Shown one piece after another: positions 34,282-44,368 of a DNA stretch of 64,000 nucleotides (position 1 is its first letter; each line of letters begins with the position of its first letter). The DNA lies in the NCBI RefSeq assembly GCF_000711825.1, contig NZ_JONJ01000013.1, forward strand, positions 1-64,000, in the 5' to 3' direction. The translations under genes were made by a program, and so were the position numbers. The notes beneath the pieces were generated by a model. It did not search any database, was not told where the DNA came from, and saw only the letters and a program-made list of their open reading frames with translations. Source of the DNA: [Clostridium] aminophilum DSM 10710 (GTDB lineage Bacteria > Bacillota > Clostridia > Lachnospirales > Lachnospiraceae).

Positions 34282-34980
34282 ATGCTCGGAATTATCGGTG
34301 CGATGGACGAAGAGGTCGCAAAAATAAAGGAACACATGACAGAAACCACAATTGAGAAGATTGCCGGAATGGAGTTCCACAAGGGAATTCTCGAAGGAAA
34401 GGATGTCGTGACGGTCCGCTCCGGAATCGGCAAGGTAAATGCCGGAATCTGCACGCAGATCCTGATTGACCATTTCGGCGTGGACGCCGTGATCAATACC
34501 GGTATCGCAGGTTCTCTGCGGAGCGATATCAAGATCGGTGATATTGTTCTGTCGACGGATACCGTTCAGCATGATATGGATGCCAGCGGATTCGGATATT
34601 CCTACGGTCAGATCCCGAGACTGGACACGCTCTCTTTCCCGGCGGATGAGAAGCTGATTGATCTGGCGGAAAAATGCTGCAGGGAGGTCAATCCGCAAAT
34701 CAGTGTATTCCGCGGCCGGGTTGTCAGCGGAGACCAGTTTGTCTCCGAGCAGACCAAGAAGGATACCATTGCAAACATCTTTGAGGGCTTCTGCACAGAG
34801 ATGGAAGGAGCTGCGATCGGTCAGGTCGCATACCTGAACAAGATCCCGTATCTGGTAATCCGCGCAATTTCGGACAATGCCGACGATACCGCGGGAATCG
34901 ACTATGACACGTTTGAGAAGCAGGCAATCGAGAATTCCGCAAAGCTTATGATTGCGATGACCGCAGCTTACGAGGGCTGA
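34282..34980 (+). CDS. mtnN: 5'-methylthioadenosine/S-adenosylhomocysteine nucleosidase
   Basis: 232 residues. The family signatures are MLGIIGAMDEEV, INTGIAGSL, SGDQFV, and CTEMEGAAIGQVA (nucleoside-binding MEG), with the catalytic Asp in RAISDNADD. It cleaves MTA and SAH to adenine and thiosugars, recycling SAM by-products. AAGGAGGGC precedes the ATG at 34282. Transcribed from the promoter at 34119-34147. Confidence 0.95.
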   Translation: MLGIIGAMDEEVAKIKEHMTETTIEKIAGMEFHKGILEGKDVVTVRSGIGKVNAGICTQILIDHFGVDAVINTGIAGSLRSDIKIGDIVLSTDTVQHDMDASGFGYSYGQIPRLDTLSFPADEKLIDLAEKCCREVNPQISVFRGRVVSGDQFVSEQTKKDTIANIFEGFCTEMEGAAIGQVAYLNKIPYLVIRAISDNADDTAGIDYDTFEKQAIENSAKLMIAMTAAYEG

Positions 34981-35104
34981 TGCGGATAGGAAAGTCAGTC
35001 ATTCACGGACATTCCGGAAAACGGGAAGCCGGAGGGAGCGAAGTCTTCCGGCGGACCGGATTTTTCGAAAACCGTGAAACCGATCAGTTGAGAAAGAGGC
35101 ACAG

Positions 35105-35371
35105 ATGTTTCGTCTCTGGGGAAAAATAATGAAGGACAACCGTCTGGAGCGGGATACGGAGTACCGGACCATCGATTATTCCAAATCCCGCACGCAGATG
35201 GTACTGGACGGCGTCGATCAGATCTGTCGTGAGTTTGATCTGGCGAACCCGATCTGGCTGGAAAAGACGATCCAGGAGTTTAAGTATCATGACAAAGCCC
35301 GGTTTACGCAGGACAATTTTATCGAGCCGCTGGAGTTCGATTATCTGGAGATACAGGTCCTGGAAGAGTAA
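35105..35371 (+). CDS. Small conserved-looking hypothetical protein
   Basis: 88 residues, soluble, with no cysteines that would form a metal site. I do not recognise a family. Features: YRTIDYSKSRTQMVLDGVDQICREFDL and a C-terminal acidic tail (DYLEIQVLEE). AAAGAGG is 6 bases before the ATG at 35105; an ATG at 35129 is an alternative. It follows mtnN by 124 bases. Confidence 0.65.
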   Translation: MFRLWGKIMKDNRLERDTEYRTIDYSKSRTQMVLDGVDQICREFDLANPIWLEKTIQEFKYHDKARFTQDNFIEPLEFDYLEIQVLEE

Positions 35372-35441
35372 GGTGACCGCGGCGCACAGGCGTTGAGTAT
35401 GATTTCATGCCGAAAGTCATGCCAAAAGCGCAGGATTTGCA

Positions 35442-35470
35442 GTGACAAGGTATATGAAATATGGTACAGT
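35442..35470 (+). promoter_or_regulatory. Promoter of the coiled-coil protein gene
   Basis: GTGACA (35442-35447), 17-base spacer, TACAGT (35465-35470), 36 bases before the gene start. TTGCAG with TATGGT, shifted a few bases, is an alternative reading. Confidence 0.45.
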
Positions 35471-35506
35471 AGCACTATTCCTCGTTAGTTTAACAGGAGG
35501 AGTCTG

Positions 35507-36604
35507 ATGGCACAGAACATTGATTTCGAGGCGTTTCTGAAAGAGGCGGAGCAGGCGCTGGAGGAAACGGCGCAGTTTTCCCGTAAGGAGGAAGAACTGC
35601 AGACCAAGGTGGAAGCATTGGAAAAGGAGCTGGTCGGCGAGAAAAAGGCGACGGCTTCCGCAATCGATACCACTGTTCAGAAACGAAGAGCGGAATTGGA
35701 AGAGAGCTATGACACAGAGGCAGAGAAGATCCAGTCGCTTCTGAAAAAGGCGAGAGCCCGCAGGGAAAAAGCCAGAAATCAGGGGATCCGGGACCGGATC
35801 GCAGAAGATACGGAAGAACTCCGGGAGAATAATAAGGAACTGGAAGGAAAGCTGAGGGATATTTACCGCTCCGACCGTGTTCCGGTGATCTGCCGGACCG
35901 GGCTTTACAACGCATTGTATTTCCCGCAGTCGTTTGGCGATTTCGTGACGATTCTGGCATTTCTCCTGATCCTCTTCGCGGCGGTTCCGATCGGGGTATA
36001 TTATCTCGCGCTTCCGGAACAGAAGACGGTCTATCTCGTCGGTATTTATTTTGCGGCGGTGGTCGTGTTCGGCGGCCTCTATGTTCTGATTGGCAATATG
36101 ACCAAAAACCGTCACATGAACGCGCTGAAAGAGGCACTGAAGGTTCGGGGAATGATCCGCTCCAACCAGAAGAAGATTGCCGTCATCGCGTCTTCGATCC
36201 GGAAAGAGGGCGACGATACCGTCTACGATCTGGAAAAATACGATGACGAGATCGCCCGCCTGGAACAGGATCTGGCGGACACGCTGGAGAAGAAGAAATC
36301 CGCGCTGAATACCTTTGAGTCGGTTACCCGCACGATTATCACCGATGAGATCGCGGGCGGGACAAAGGAAAAGATCGATCGGCTCACGGCAGAACTCACG
36401 GAGACGGAAGGTCAGCTGGATTACACCCGACAGGTTGTAAAAGACAAAAAGATCTCTATGGCAGAGCGGTATGAGAGCTATGTCGGCAGAGAGTTTATGA
36501 CGAAGCAGCGGCTGGAGGCGCTTCGCGAGCTGATCGCGGGCGGAGAGGCTGCGAATATCAATGAAGCCAGAGAAAAGTATCTGGCACGAACCGAGAAGAA
36601 ATGA
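35507..36604 (+). CDS. Membrane protein with flanking coiled coils
   Basis: 365 residues. About residues 8-125 and 210-340 are rich in Glu, Lys, Arg and Leu heptads, indicating coiled coils. Between them are two hydrophobic helices (about 146-168 and 176-198) around the short loop LPEQKTVY. Both coiled-coil arms would be on the same side of the membrane, probably cytoplasmic. No family recognised. AGGAGG precedes the ATG. It is followed closely by the DUF5711-like gene. Confidence 0.75.
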   Translation: MAQNIDFEAFLKEAEQALEETAQFSRKEEELQTKVEALEKELVGEKKATASAIDTTVQKRRAELEESYDTEAEKIQSLLKKARARREKARNQGIRDRIAEDTEELRENNKELEGKLRDIYRSDRVPVICRTGLYNALYFPQSFGDFVTILAFLLILFAAVPIGVYYLALPEQKTVYLVGIYFAAVVVFGGLYVLIGNMTKNRHMNALKEALKVRGMIRSNQKKIAVIASSIRKEGDDTVYDLEKYDDEIARLEQDLADTLEKKKSALNTFESVTRTIITDEIAGGTKEKIDRLTAELTETEGQLDYTRQVVKDKKISMAERYESYVGREFMTKQRLEALRELIAGGEAANINEAREKYLARTEKK

Positions 36605-36663
36605 TGCAGGGAAGCAGGGGATTTTCGGGTCCCCTGCCCTTTGTGTGCGAGGCGGAAAACCAT

Positions 36664-37932
36664 ATGAGCGATATGAATCCATATCAGCGCGAGGAGCAGA
36701 AACAGCGGCTCCGGCGCAATATGATCGTCAGCGAAGATCCGGAATTGGACACCGGAGAAGAGGCTGAAGAAAAACCTTTCAGGCCTGCGCGCGGGCGGCG
36801 GAAGTTCGGCCGTCTGAAGATTGTTCTGATTGTCCTCTGCGTGATCGCCGCACTGGCGGGGGCATGGCATTACTATCAAACCCATCACAGGTACAGCGGC
36901 TATACGCAGGTGTGGTCCAAACAGATTCCGTCCACGGAGGGAAGCTATACCGGATACCGGAAGTTCGGCTCGAACGTGCTCCGGTACACCAAGGACGGCG
37001 CATCCTATATCGACGGAAACGGTGATGTCGTCTGGTCCATCAGCTATCAGATGAAGGCGCCGATCTGCAGTGTGAACGGCGATTTTGCCGCGATCGCGGA
37101 TCAGCAGGGAAATGACATCTATATCTGCGATACGACGAAGAATCACGGCAAGGCGACGACACTTCTTCCGATCATGCGCGTCAGCATCTCGGCTTACGGT
37201 GTGGTTGCGGCGCTGACGGAAGACAGCACGTCGAGTTATGTGTCATTTTTCAAAAATGACGGAAGTGATCTCGACTGGGGAATCAAGACGGTGATGTCGG
37301 GCAACGGCTATATGCTGGATGCGGCGCTCTCACCGGACGGAACACAGGTGATGATTTCGGATGTCCATGTAAACAGCGGACAGCTGGGAAACCGGATTGT
37401 GTTCTACAACTTTTCGGAATACGGAAAATCCTATCCGGACCGACTGGTCGGAGGGTTTGATGAGTTTGGCTCCCATCTCTGCCCGAGAGTCCGGTTTTTC
37501 TCAGACCGGCGGGCGGCGGCTTTTGCCGGCGGACAGATCGCATTTTTCTCGATGGAGAATGTGACCAGCCCGGAACTGATCCAAATGGTGGATGTCAAGG
37601 ACGAGATCAAGGCAGTAGCGGCATCCGACCGCTATGCGGCAGTGATCACCGCGGACGGAACGGGAGAATATCCGAACCGCCTGCTGATTTTCAATACAAA
37701 CGGCAGGAAAATCGCAGACACAGGAATTTCCTGTTCCTGGCAGGAAATGGATATCGCGGATGATTACATCATCCTTCGGAATTCCGATTCCTGTGAGATT
37801 ATCGGAACCAACGGAAAGCTCCGGTTTGACGGAACCTTCGACACACCGGTTTCGATGATCACCAAAGGAAAGAAGCCCGGAACGCTTCTTCTGACCGGCG
37901 GAAACACCGTGTCAGAGATCAAACTCCGATAA
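36664..37932 (+). CDS. DUF5711-like membrane-anchored beta-propeller protein
   Basis: 422 residues. After about 50 charged residues there is one membrane helix (LKIVLIVLCVIAALAGAWHYY), then about 345 residues of repeated beta-strand-like segments (SPDGTQVMISD, NRIVFYN, GGQIAFFSMEN, NRLLIFNTNGRKIAD), resembling a WD40-like propeller as in DUF5711. It would face outward. The start is chosen at 36664; a frame open from 36601 overlaps the preceding stop but lacks a ribosome site. Function unknown. Confidence 0.75.
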   Translation: MSDMNPYQREEQKQRLRRNMIVSEDPELDTGEEAEEKPFRPARGRRKFGRLKIVLIVLCVIAALAGAWHYYQTHHRYSGYTQVWSKQIPSTEGSYTGYRKFGSNVLRYTKDGASYIDGNGDVVWSISYQMKAPICSVNGDFAAIADQQGNDIYICDTTKNHGKATTLLPIMRVSISAYGVVAALTEDSTSSYVSFFKNDGSDLDWGIKTVMSGNGYMLDAALSPDGTQVMISDVHVNSGQLGNRIVFYNFSEYGKSYPDRLVGGFDEFGSHLCPRVRFFSDRRAAAFAGGQIAFFSMENVTSPELIQMVDVKDEIKAVAASDRYAAVITADGTGEYPNRLLIFNTNGRKIADTGISCSWQEMDIADDYIILRNSDSCEIIGTNGKLRFDGTFDTPVSMITKGKKPGTLLLTGGNTVSEIKLR

Positions 37933-37974
37933 AGCATATAAAAAGTCAATGTATCATTCAGGAGGTTTTTTCTT

Positions 37975-39957
37975 ATGAAACGAATTGATGAGCTGTCCGT
38001 CAACAGTATCCGCATTCTGTCCGCAGATGCGATTCAGAAGGCGAATTCAGGACATCCGGGACTGCCGCTGGGATGCGCGGCGATCGGATATGAGCTCTGG
38101 GCAAATCACATGAAGCACAACCCGGCAGATCCGAAATGGGCAAACCGCGACCGCTTTGTACTCTCCGGCGGACACGGATCCATGCTGCTGTATTCGCTCC
38201 TTCACCTGTTTGGTTACGGCCTCACGAAAGAAGATCTGATGAATTTCCGTCAGTGGGGTGCAAAGACCGCAGGACATCCGGAATACGGTCATACCGTCGG
38301 CGTTGAGGCGACGACCGGACCGCTCGGACAGGGCATGGCGATGGCTGTCGGCATGGCGATGGCGGAGGCACATCTGGCGTCTACCTTCAACCGGGAAGGC
38401 TTTCCGGTGGTTGACCATTACACATATGTTCTGGGCGGAGACGGCTGCATGATGGAAGGTATTTCCTCGGAGGCATTTTCCCTTGCGGGAACGCTCGGAC
38501 TTTCCAAACTGATCGTTCTCTATGATTCCAACCGGATCTCCATCGAGGGAAGCACCGATCTGGCATTCCGCGAGAATGTTCAGGAGAGAATGGCGTCCTT
38601 CGGTTTCCAGACCATCACGGTAGAAGACGGCAATGATCTCACTGCCATCGGCGCAGCCATCGAGGCGGCGAAAGCCGACACCACAAGACCGTCCTTCATC
38701 ACCATCCGCACCGAGATCGGCTACGGCTGTCCGGCAAAGCAGGGAACCGCATCCGCACACGGGGAGCCGCTGGGCGAGGAGAACGTAAAAGCACTTCGGG
38801 AGAATCTTCAGTGGCCGTACGACGAGGCATTCTTTGTTCCGGATGAGGTTTACCAGAATTATGCGGACATCGCTTCCGAAAAGGCCAAGGCTGAGGATGA
38901 GTGGAAGAAGATGTTCGAGGCTTACACCGTGCAGTATCCGGATATGGCTGCCCTCTGGAACCGCTACCACGACGCCGACGACGCAAAGAAACTCTGGGAT
39001 GATGCGGAGTTCTGGGCAGAGCAGGAGAAGGCGGAAGCAACCAGAAGTCTCTCCGGAAAGACGATCAATGTTCTGGCCGGAAAGCTTCCGAACCTCTTCG
39101 GAGGAAGCGCGGATCTTGCTCCGTCCAACAAGACTAACATGAAGGACGGCGGTGATTTCGCGAAAGAGAATTATGCCGGAAGAAACATCCACTTCGGTAT
39201 CCGCGAGCAGGCGATGGCAGCGATCGGAAACGGTCTCATGCTTCACGGCGGCCTGAAGGCTTATGTTTCCACTTTCTTCGTATTCAGCGATTACTGCAAG
39301 CCGATGATGCGTCTGTCTGCGCTGATGGGCCTGCCGCTGACCTATGTTTACACTCACGATTCCATCGGTGTCGGCGAAGACGGACCGACTCATGAGCCGA
39401 TCGAGCAGCTGGCAGGACTTCGCGCAATGCCGAACCTGAATGTCTTCCGTCCGTGCGACGCGACCGAGACACAGGCCGCATGGTACAGCGCGATGACATC
39501 CACCTCCACACCGACGGCTCTGGTTCTGTCCAGACAGAATCTTGCACCGATGCCGGGTTCCTCGAAGGAAGCGCTGAAGGGTGGATACATCATCGACGAC
39601 TGCGCCGGCACACCGGATGCAATTCTTCTGGCTTCCGGCTCCGAGGTCGGCTGTGCTGTTGAGGCAAAGAAGATCCTCGAGGCGGAAGGAAAGAAGATCC
39701 GCGTGGTTTCCATGCCGTGTACCGAACTCTTTGACAGCCAGAGCGCAGAGTACAAAGAGTCCGTTCTTCCGAACGCCGTTCGCAGAAGAGTTGCGGTTGA
39801 GGCACTCTCTTCCTTCGGATGGGGCAATTACGTCGGTCTGGACGGAAAGACCGTCACGATCGATCATTTCGGCGCCAGCGCACCGGGCAAGGTACTGTTC
39901 GAGAAGTTCGGCTTTACCGCGGAGCATGTCGCTGAGACCGTAAGATCCCTGTTCTGA
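37975..39957 (+). CDS. tkt: Transketolase
   Basis: 660 residues, full-length. Motifs: [11 protein letters not shown] (substrate His), [33 protein letters not shown] (thiamine diphosphate GDG motif), [18 protein letters not shown] (catalytic Glu), and [19 protein letters not shown]. It interconverts pentose-pathway sugars using ThDP and Mg2+. CAGGAGG precedes the ATG. A split-type transketolase subunit also lies at the right edge of the window. Confidence 0.96.
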   Translation: MKRIDELSVNSIRILSADAIQKANSGHPGLPLGCAAIGYELWANHMKHNPADPKWANRDRFVLSGGHGSMLLYSLLHLFGYGLTKEDLMNFRQWGAKTAGHPEYGHTVGVEATTGPLGQGMAMAVGMAMAEAHLASTFNREGFPVVDHYTYVLGGDGCMMEGISSEAFSLAGTLGLSKLIVLYDSNRISIEGSTDLAFRENVQERMASFGFQTITVEDGNDLTAIGAAIEAAKADTTRPSFITIRTEIGYGCPAKQGTASAHGEPLGEENVKALRENLQWPYDEAFFVPDEVYQNYADIASEKAKAEDEWKKMFEAYTVQYPDMAALWNRYHDADDAKKLWDDAEFWAEQEKAEATRSLSGKTINVLAGKLPNLFGGSADLAPSNKTNMKDGGDFAKENYAGRNIHFGIREQAMAAIGNGLMLHGGLKAYVSTFFVFSDYCKPMMRLSALMGLPLTYVYTHDSIGVGEDGPTHEPIEQLAGLRAMPNLNVFRPCDATETQAAWYSAMTSTSTPTALVLSRQNLAPMPGSSKEALKGGYIIDDCAGTPDAILLASGSEVGCAVEAKKILEAEGKKIRVVSMPCTELFDSQSAEYKESVLPNAVRRRVAVEALSSFGWGNYVGLDGKTVTIDHFGASAPGKVLFEKFGFTAEHVAETVRSLF

Positions 39958-40066
39958 TTCACACGGGGACCGGTTCAGCGCCTGAGGGCAGGAAAACTTC
40001 GGAATATTCAGCAGCCGGCGGAGTGAAAGCTCCACCGGCTGCCTGTGCACAAAATGGGGGTGTGTC

Positions 40067-41047
40067 ATGGATCACAAAAGGATATTCGGAATGGACATCG
40101 GCGGGACGGAAATTAAGATCGGATTGTTTGACGGAGAAGGGAATCTCCTGGAAAAATGGAGCATTCCGACGGACCGGACGGATGGGGGCTGCCGTATTCT
40201 TGCAGACGCGGCCGCATCGCTCCTCGCAAAAATGAGGGAGCGCGGTCTGGGATCTTCCGATGTCATCGGTGTCGGCGTCGGCGTTCCCGGAGTCGTCCTG
40301 CCCGACGGAACGGTCGAGCGGGCGGTCAACCTCGGATGGGGACGGCTCGATGCCGCCGGGGAGCTTACAGAACTTCTGGACGGCATCCCTGCCTTCATCG
40401 GAAACGACGCCAACGCGGCCGCTCTGGGCGAGGCCTGGAAAGGTGCCGGAAAAGGCCGCAGATCCATTGTCCTGGTGACGCTGGGAACCGGTCTCGGAGC
40501 AGGCGTGATCATCGACGGAAAGATGATCACCGGAGCGCATGGCGTCGGCGGAGAGATCGGCCACATGCGCGTGAGAGATGATGAAAAAGAGCCGTGTACC
40601 TGCGGCGGCTATGGCTGTTCACAGCAGATCTGCTCGGCAACCGGGCTGGTCCGGGAGGCGGAACGCCTTCTCAGCGCGGAACCGGAGGCGGAATCGGTTC
40701 TTCGGACGTTCGGATCCGGTCTCACCGCCCGCGATATCGCGGATGCGGCGAAGGAGGGAGACCGGATTGCGGAAAAAACAATGGATATCATGACGCGGTA
40801 TCTTGGCCGGACGCTGGCGCTGACGGCCATGGTCGTGGATCCGGAGGTATTTATCCTCGGCGGAGGCGTATCCGCAGCGGGGAGCTATCTCACGGAACGG
40901 ACAGAGAAGTATTATAAGGAGTATTCGCCGATCTCGGAATACCGGGCCGATGTCGTGACCGCGCGTCTGGGCAATGATGCCGGAATCTATGGCGCGGCGG
41001 CAATGGCCGGCGGTTTCGGGAACGGAAGAACAATTCTCGGGAAGTAA
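40067..41047 (+). CDS. ROK family glucokinase
   Basis: 326 residues. FGMDIGGTEIKIGLFD is the phosphate-binding motif, and FIGNDANAAALGEAWKGAG has the catalytic Asp. ROK zinc motif CTCGGYGCS is present, but the usual Glu after it (CxE) is Gln-Gln (GCSQQ). VTLGTGLGAGVI matches ROK glucokinases. Probably phosphorylates glucose or a related sugar. It is 109 bases after tkt. No DNA-binding domain, so it is not a ROK repressor. Confidence 0.88.
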   Translation: MDHKRIFGMDIGGTEIKIGLFDGEGNLLEKWSIPTDRTDGGCRILADAAASLLAKMRERGLGSSDVIGVGVGVPGVVLPDGTVERAVNLGWGRLDAAGELTELLDGIPAFIGNDANAAALGEAWKGAGKGRRSIVLVTLGTGLGAGVIIDGKMITGAHGVGGEIGHMRVRDDEKEPCTCGGYGCSQQICSATGLVREAERLLSAEPEAESVLRTFGSGLTARDIADAAKEGDRIAEKTMDIMTRYLGRTLALTAMVVDPEVFILGGGVSAAGSYLTERTEKYYKEYSPISEYRADVVTARLGNDAGIYGAAAMAGGFGNGRTILGK

Positions 41048-41112
41048 ATATCCGAAAATGGCGGCAATGGGGCGTGCCGCGAAATGAAAGAACAAAGACA
41101 GAAAGGTTTATC

Positions 41113-42780
41113 ATGTCGAAGAAAGAAACACTGACAATGAGTCACAATGATACGATTGTAATCGGTCATAAGAATCCGGACACAGATTCGATCTGTTCCG
41201 CCATCTGCTATGCCAGATATAAGGAGATGACCACCGGAGAGAGATATATCCCGGCACGCGCCGGCGCGCTTAACCCGGAGACATCCTATGTGCTGGACTA
41301 TTTCAAGGTTCCGGCTCCGGTCCTTGTGGAGAGCGTCAAGACGCAGATCAGCGATATTGACATCCATTGTTCCGCGGGCGTGAGCAAGAATATTTCCCTC
41401 AAGAAGGCATGGACAACCATGCAGGACAACAATGAAGTGACCATCGCTGCCGTAACGCCGGACAACAAGCTGGAAGGCCTGATCACCGTCGGCGATATCA
41501 CCCGTTCCTACATGAATGTCTATGACAGCGGAATTCTGGCTGAGGCGAAGACACAGTACAGCAACATCGTCGAGACCCTGGAGGGAACCATGGTGGTCGG
41601 CGATCCGCAGGCATTTTTCGATAAGGGAAAGGTTCTGGTTGCCGCAGCGAATCCGGATGTGATGGAGCAGTTCATCAAAGAGCATGATCTGGTTATCCTC
41701 GGAAACCGCTATGAGTCCCAGCTCTGCGCCATCGAGATGGGCGCCGACTGCCTTGTTGTCTGCAACGGCGTTGAAGTATCCGTGACCATCCGCAAGATCG
41801 CGCAGGAAAAGAACTGCACGATCATCATCACTCCGTATGACACCTACACCGTAGCGCGGCTGATCAACCAGAGTATGCCGATCAGCCACTTCATGAAGAC
41901 CGACGGCCTGATCACCTTTGAGCAGGAAGAGTATGCGGACGATATCCGCAGCGAGATGGCGAACAAGAGATTCCGTGAATTCCCGGTTCTCGACAGCGAA
42001 GGCCATTTCATGGGCTTCCTTTCCAGACGTCTTCTCCTGAACGCGAAGGGCAAGAAGGTTTGCCTGGTGGACCACAATGAGCGCACGCAGGCGGTTGACG
42101 GCATTGAAAATGCGGACCTTCGCGGCATCATTGACCATCATCGTCTGGGAAATATCGCGACCATGTCTCCGGTTCTGTTCCGCAATCAGCCGGTGGGCTG
42201 TACCGCGACGATTCTCTATCAGATCTACACCGATCACAATGTAGAGATCGATAAGACAACCGCGGGACTGATGCTGGCGGCGATCATCTCCGATACGCTT
42301 CTGTTCCGTTCTCCGACCTTTACCGACTGCGACCGCAAGGCGGCAGACGCGCTGGCAAAGATTTCCGGAGAGGATCCGGAGCAGCTGGCCATCCGCATGT
42401 TCTCTGCGGGAAGCGAGCTGAGCGGCAAGACCGATGAGCAGATCCTTCATCAGGACTACAAGAAGTTTAACGCCGGATCGAAGACATTTGCCGTTGGTCA
42501 GATCACATCCCTGAACACGGATGAACTTGAGAACCTCAGACAGCGCATGCCGGCTTATATGGAGAAGGCGCGTGAGAGCGAGGAAGTGGACATGATGTAT
42601 CTTATGCTCACCAACATTCTCACGGAGAATACCATTCTTCTGGCCGTCGGAGCAGGCTGTGACCAGGCGGTGAGCGAGGCATTCCATGTCGAGTGCAAGA
42701 ACGGCGAGGCTTCCCTGAAGGGCGTCATGTCCAGAAAGAAGCAGCTGATTCCGCCACTGACGGCAGCGCTCAGCCAGTAA
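41113..42780 (+). CDS. Mn-dependent family II inorganic pyrophosphatase with CBS/DRTGG insert
   Basis: 555 residues, much longer than the roughly 310 of basic family II enzymes. The N-terminal DHH part has IGHKNPDTDSICSA. The insert (about residues 70-305) contains CBS-like sequences (NISLKKAWTTM, LEGLITVGDITR; FREFPVLDSEGHFMGFLSR) around a DRTGG-like segment. The catalytic part resumes with VDHNERTQ and IIDHHRLG, then DHHA2 ending SRKKQLIPPL. CBS domains bind adenine nucleotides and regulate PPi hydrolysis. AAAGG precedes the ATG at 41113. Confidence 0.9.
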   Translation: MSKKETLTMSHNDTIVIGHKNPDTDSICSAICYARYKEMTTGERYIPARAGALNPETSYVLDYFKVPAPVLVESVKTQISDIDIHCSAGVSKNISLKKAWTTMQDNNEVTIAAVTPDNKLEGLITVGDITRSYMNVYDSGILAEAKTQYSNIVETLEGTMVVGDPQAFFDKGKVLVAAANPDVMEQFIKEHDLVILGNRYESQLCAIEMGADCLVVCNGVEVSVTIRKIAQEKNCTIIITPYDTYTVARLINQSMPISHFMKTDGLITFEQEEYADDIRSEMANKRFREFPVLDSEGHFMGFLSRRLLLNAKGKKVCLVDHNERTQAVDGIENADLRGIIDHHRLGNIATMSPVLFRNQPVGCTATILYQIYTDHNVEIDKTTAGLMLAAIISDTLLFRSPTFTDCDRKAADALAKISGEDPEQLAIRMFSAGSELSGKTDEQILHQDYKKFNAGSKTFAVGQITSLNTDELENLRQRMPAYMEKARESEEVDMMYLMLTNILTENTILLAVGAGCDQAVSEAFHVECKNGEASLKGVMSRKKQLIPPLTAALSQ

Positions 42781-42830
42781 GTACAGATTTTTGTACATAA
42801 GAAAAAAACGAAAAGAGGGCATTTTCGCTG

Positions 42831-42836
42831 TATAAT
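42831..42836 (+). promoter_or_regulatory. -10 element before hicB-like gene
   Basis: TATAAT lies 60 bases before the HicB-like start. No clear -35 is seen. Confidence 0.4.
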
Positions 42837-42895
42837 AACGGCGGAAATGCCTTTGTAGAAACCAAAGAAATGAATTGATAAAGACAGGTGCAGAA

Positions 42896-43168
42896 ATGAC
42901 ATTTACATATCCGGCAGTATTTACGAAACACGAGGACAACAGTTACAGCGTGTATTTCCCGGATCTCGAAATGTGCACAGCGGAAGGCCGAACCTATGAG
43001 GAGGCTTCCGACAATGCCCGAGAGCAGGAGAGAAACTGGATCGAACTGGAGCTGGATGAGACCGGAGAACTCCCGGCGTCCACTCTTCCGGAGGATATTC
43101 ATCTGGAAGAGGGAAGCGAAGTGCACATGATGATGTGCAAGATCAAGTTCCTTCCGGACAGCGAATAA
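42896..43168 (+). CDS. HicB-like antitoxin-family protein (orphan)
   Basis: 90 residues with the HicB core: TYPAVFTKHEDNSYSVYFPDLEMCTAEGRTYEEA, then N-A-R-E-Q. HicB proteins normally pair with the HicA RNase toxin. No HicA-like reading frame is adjacent on either strand, and no C-terminal DNA-binding domain is obvious. It may be an orphan or serve another role. The start at 42896 follows AGGTG by 5 bases; a TTG at 42875 is an upstream alternative. Confidence 0.82.
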   Translation: MTFTYPAVFTKHEDNSYSVYFPDLEMCTAEGRTYEEASDNAREQERNWIELELDETGELPASTLPEDIHLEEGSEVHMMMCKIKFLPDSE

Positions 43169-43172
43169 ATCT

Positions 43173-43814
43173 ATGGGTGAAGAAAAGAAAAAACTGGTCT
43201 GGAAAGGCGGCAACATGCTTTATCCGGTGCCGGCAGTGATTGTGAGCTGCGCGGACCGGAACGGGGAGTCGAATCTCTTTACCGTTGCATGGACGGGGAC
43301 GGTGTGCACCAATCCGCCGATGCTGTCCATTTCCGTGAGACCCGGGCGATATTCCTATCATATGTTGAAAGAGACCGGCGAATTTGTGGTCAATATGACC
43401 ACGGAAAAACTGGTGCGCGCCGCCGATTTCTGCGGCGTCCGTTCCGGCCGGGATATGGACAAGTGGGAGAAGTGCGGGCTGACCCGCCAGGATGCGGCGA
43501 AGGTTTCCGTTCCGCTGATCGCGGAGAGTCCCGTCAATATTGAGTGCCGGGTGCGGGAGGTCATCCCGCTGGGATCGCATGACCTTTTTCTTGCGGATGT
43601 TCTGGCGGTGGACGTGGATCCGGACCTTCTCGACGCGAAGGGAAAACTCTGTCTGGAGACCGCAAAGCCGGCGGTGTACTCTCACGGAGAGTATTACGGA
43701 TTGGGAAAACTTCTCGGAACCTTCGGCTACAGTGTAAAGAAAAAAGGAAACGGCCGTAAAAAGAAGGGCGGAAAAATAGAATGGAAGAAAAACGGGGCAG
43801 AAACATTACACTGA
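43173..43814 (+). CDS. Flavin reductase family protein
   Basis: 213 residues. LYPVPAVIVSCADRNGESN and LFTVAWTGTVCTNPPMLSIS, with RYSYHMLKETGEFVVNM, match the flavin reductase-like FMN-binding split-barrel family common in anaerobes. The C-terminus is Lys-rich (KKKGNGRKKKGGK) and overlaps aroK by 34 bases. It likely uses FMN; the partner is unknown. Only 4 bases separate it from the HicB-like gene. Confidence 0.85.
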   Translation: MGEEKKKLVWKGGNMLYPVPAVIVSCADRNGESNLFTVAWTGTVCTNPPMLSISVRPGRYSYHMLKETGEFVVNMTTEKLVRAADFCGVRSGRDMDKWEKCGLTRQDAAKVSVPLIAESPVNIECRVREVIPLGSHDLFLADVLAVDVDPDLLDAKGKLCLETAKPAVYSHGEYYGLGKLLGTFGYSVKKKGNGRKKKGGKIEWKKNGAETLH

Positions 43815-44311
43815 TCGGGATGCCGTCCGCCGGAAAGAGTTCCGTCGGCGTTGTTCTGGCAAAACGACTGGGATACCGCTTTCTGGATGTCGATCTGGTG
43901 ATTCAGGATAAGGCCGGCAAGCTTCTGCGGGATATCATCGCCGAGGACGGACTGGAAGGCTTTCTGGATATCGAAAACCGCACGAATGCGGAACTGGACT
44001 GCGACCGGTCGATCATCGCGCCGGGCGGCAGTGTGATTTACGGAAAAGAGGCCATGGAGAATCTCCGGCGTCTCGGCATCGTGGTTTATCTGAAGATGAG
44101 CTATGACGAGCTGAAGCGCCGCGTCGGCAATGTCAAAGAACGCGGTGTGGCGCTGAAAGAGGGAATGACCCTGAGGGATCTCTACGATGAGCGTCTCCCG
44201 TATTTTGAGAAATACGCGGACATCACGATTGATGAACAGGGAAAAACGCTCGGAGCCGTCATCGAGGAGCTCCGGGTTATGATGGAAGAGAAAGGATTCT
44301 CTCTCCGATAA
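43781..44311 (+). CDS. aroK: Shikimate kinase
   Basis: 176 residues. The P-loop is GMPSAGKSSVG, followed by FLDVDLVIQDKAGK (shikimate-binding Asp region) and APGGSVIY (usual GGG/GGS motif). The LRxLYxxRxPxYxxxA signature appears as LRDLYDERLPYFEKYAD. It phosphorylates shikimate at the 3-OH in aromatic amino acid synthesis. It is not with other aro genes here. Confidence 0.9.
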   Translation: MEEKRGRNITLIGMPSAGKSSVGVVLAKRLGYRFLDVDLVIQDKAGKLLRDIIAEDGLEGFLDIENRTNAELDCDRSIIAPGGSVIYGKEAMENLRRLGIVVYLKMSYDELKRRVGNVKERGVALKEGMTLRDLYDERLPYFEKYADITIDEQGKTLGAVIEELRVMMEEKGFSLR

Positions 44312-44368
44312 TATCGTTCCACATAGAGGTACAGTCAATGGGGAGACTGCTCCCAGGAAAGGAAGTTC

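Noticed and set aside
37975-40068. 673-codon leftward frame opposite transketolase
   Set aside because: A shadow of the tkt gene arising from strong codon bias; the plus strand carries all transketolase motifs.
40987-42939. 650-codon leftward frame opposite the pyrophosphatase
   Set aside because: A shadow frame; the plus-strand translation has complete DHH, CBS and DHHA2 motifs.
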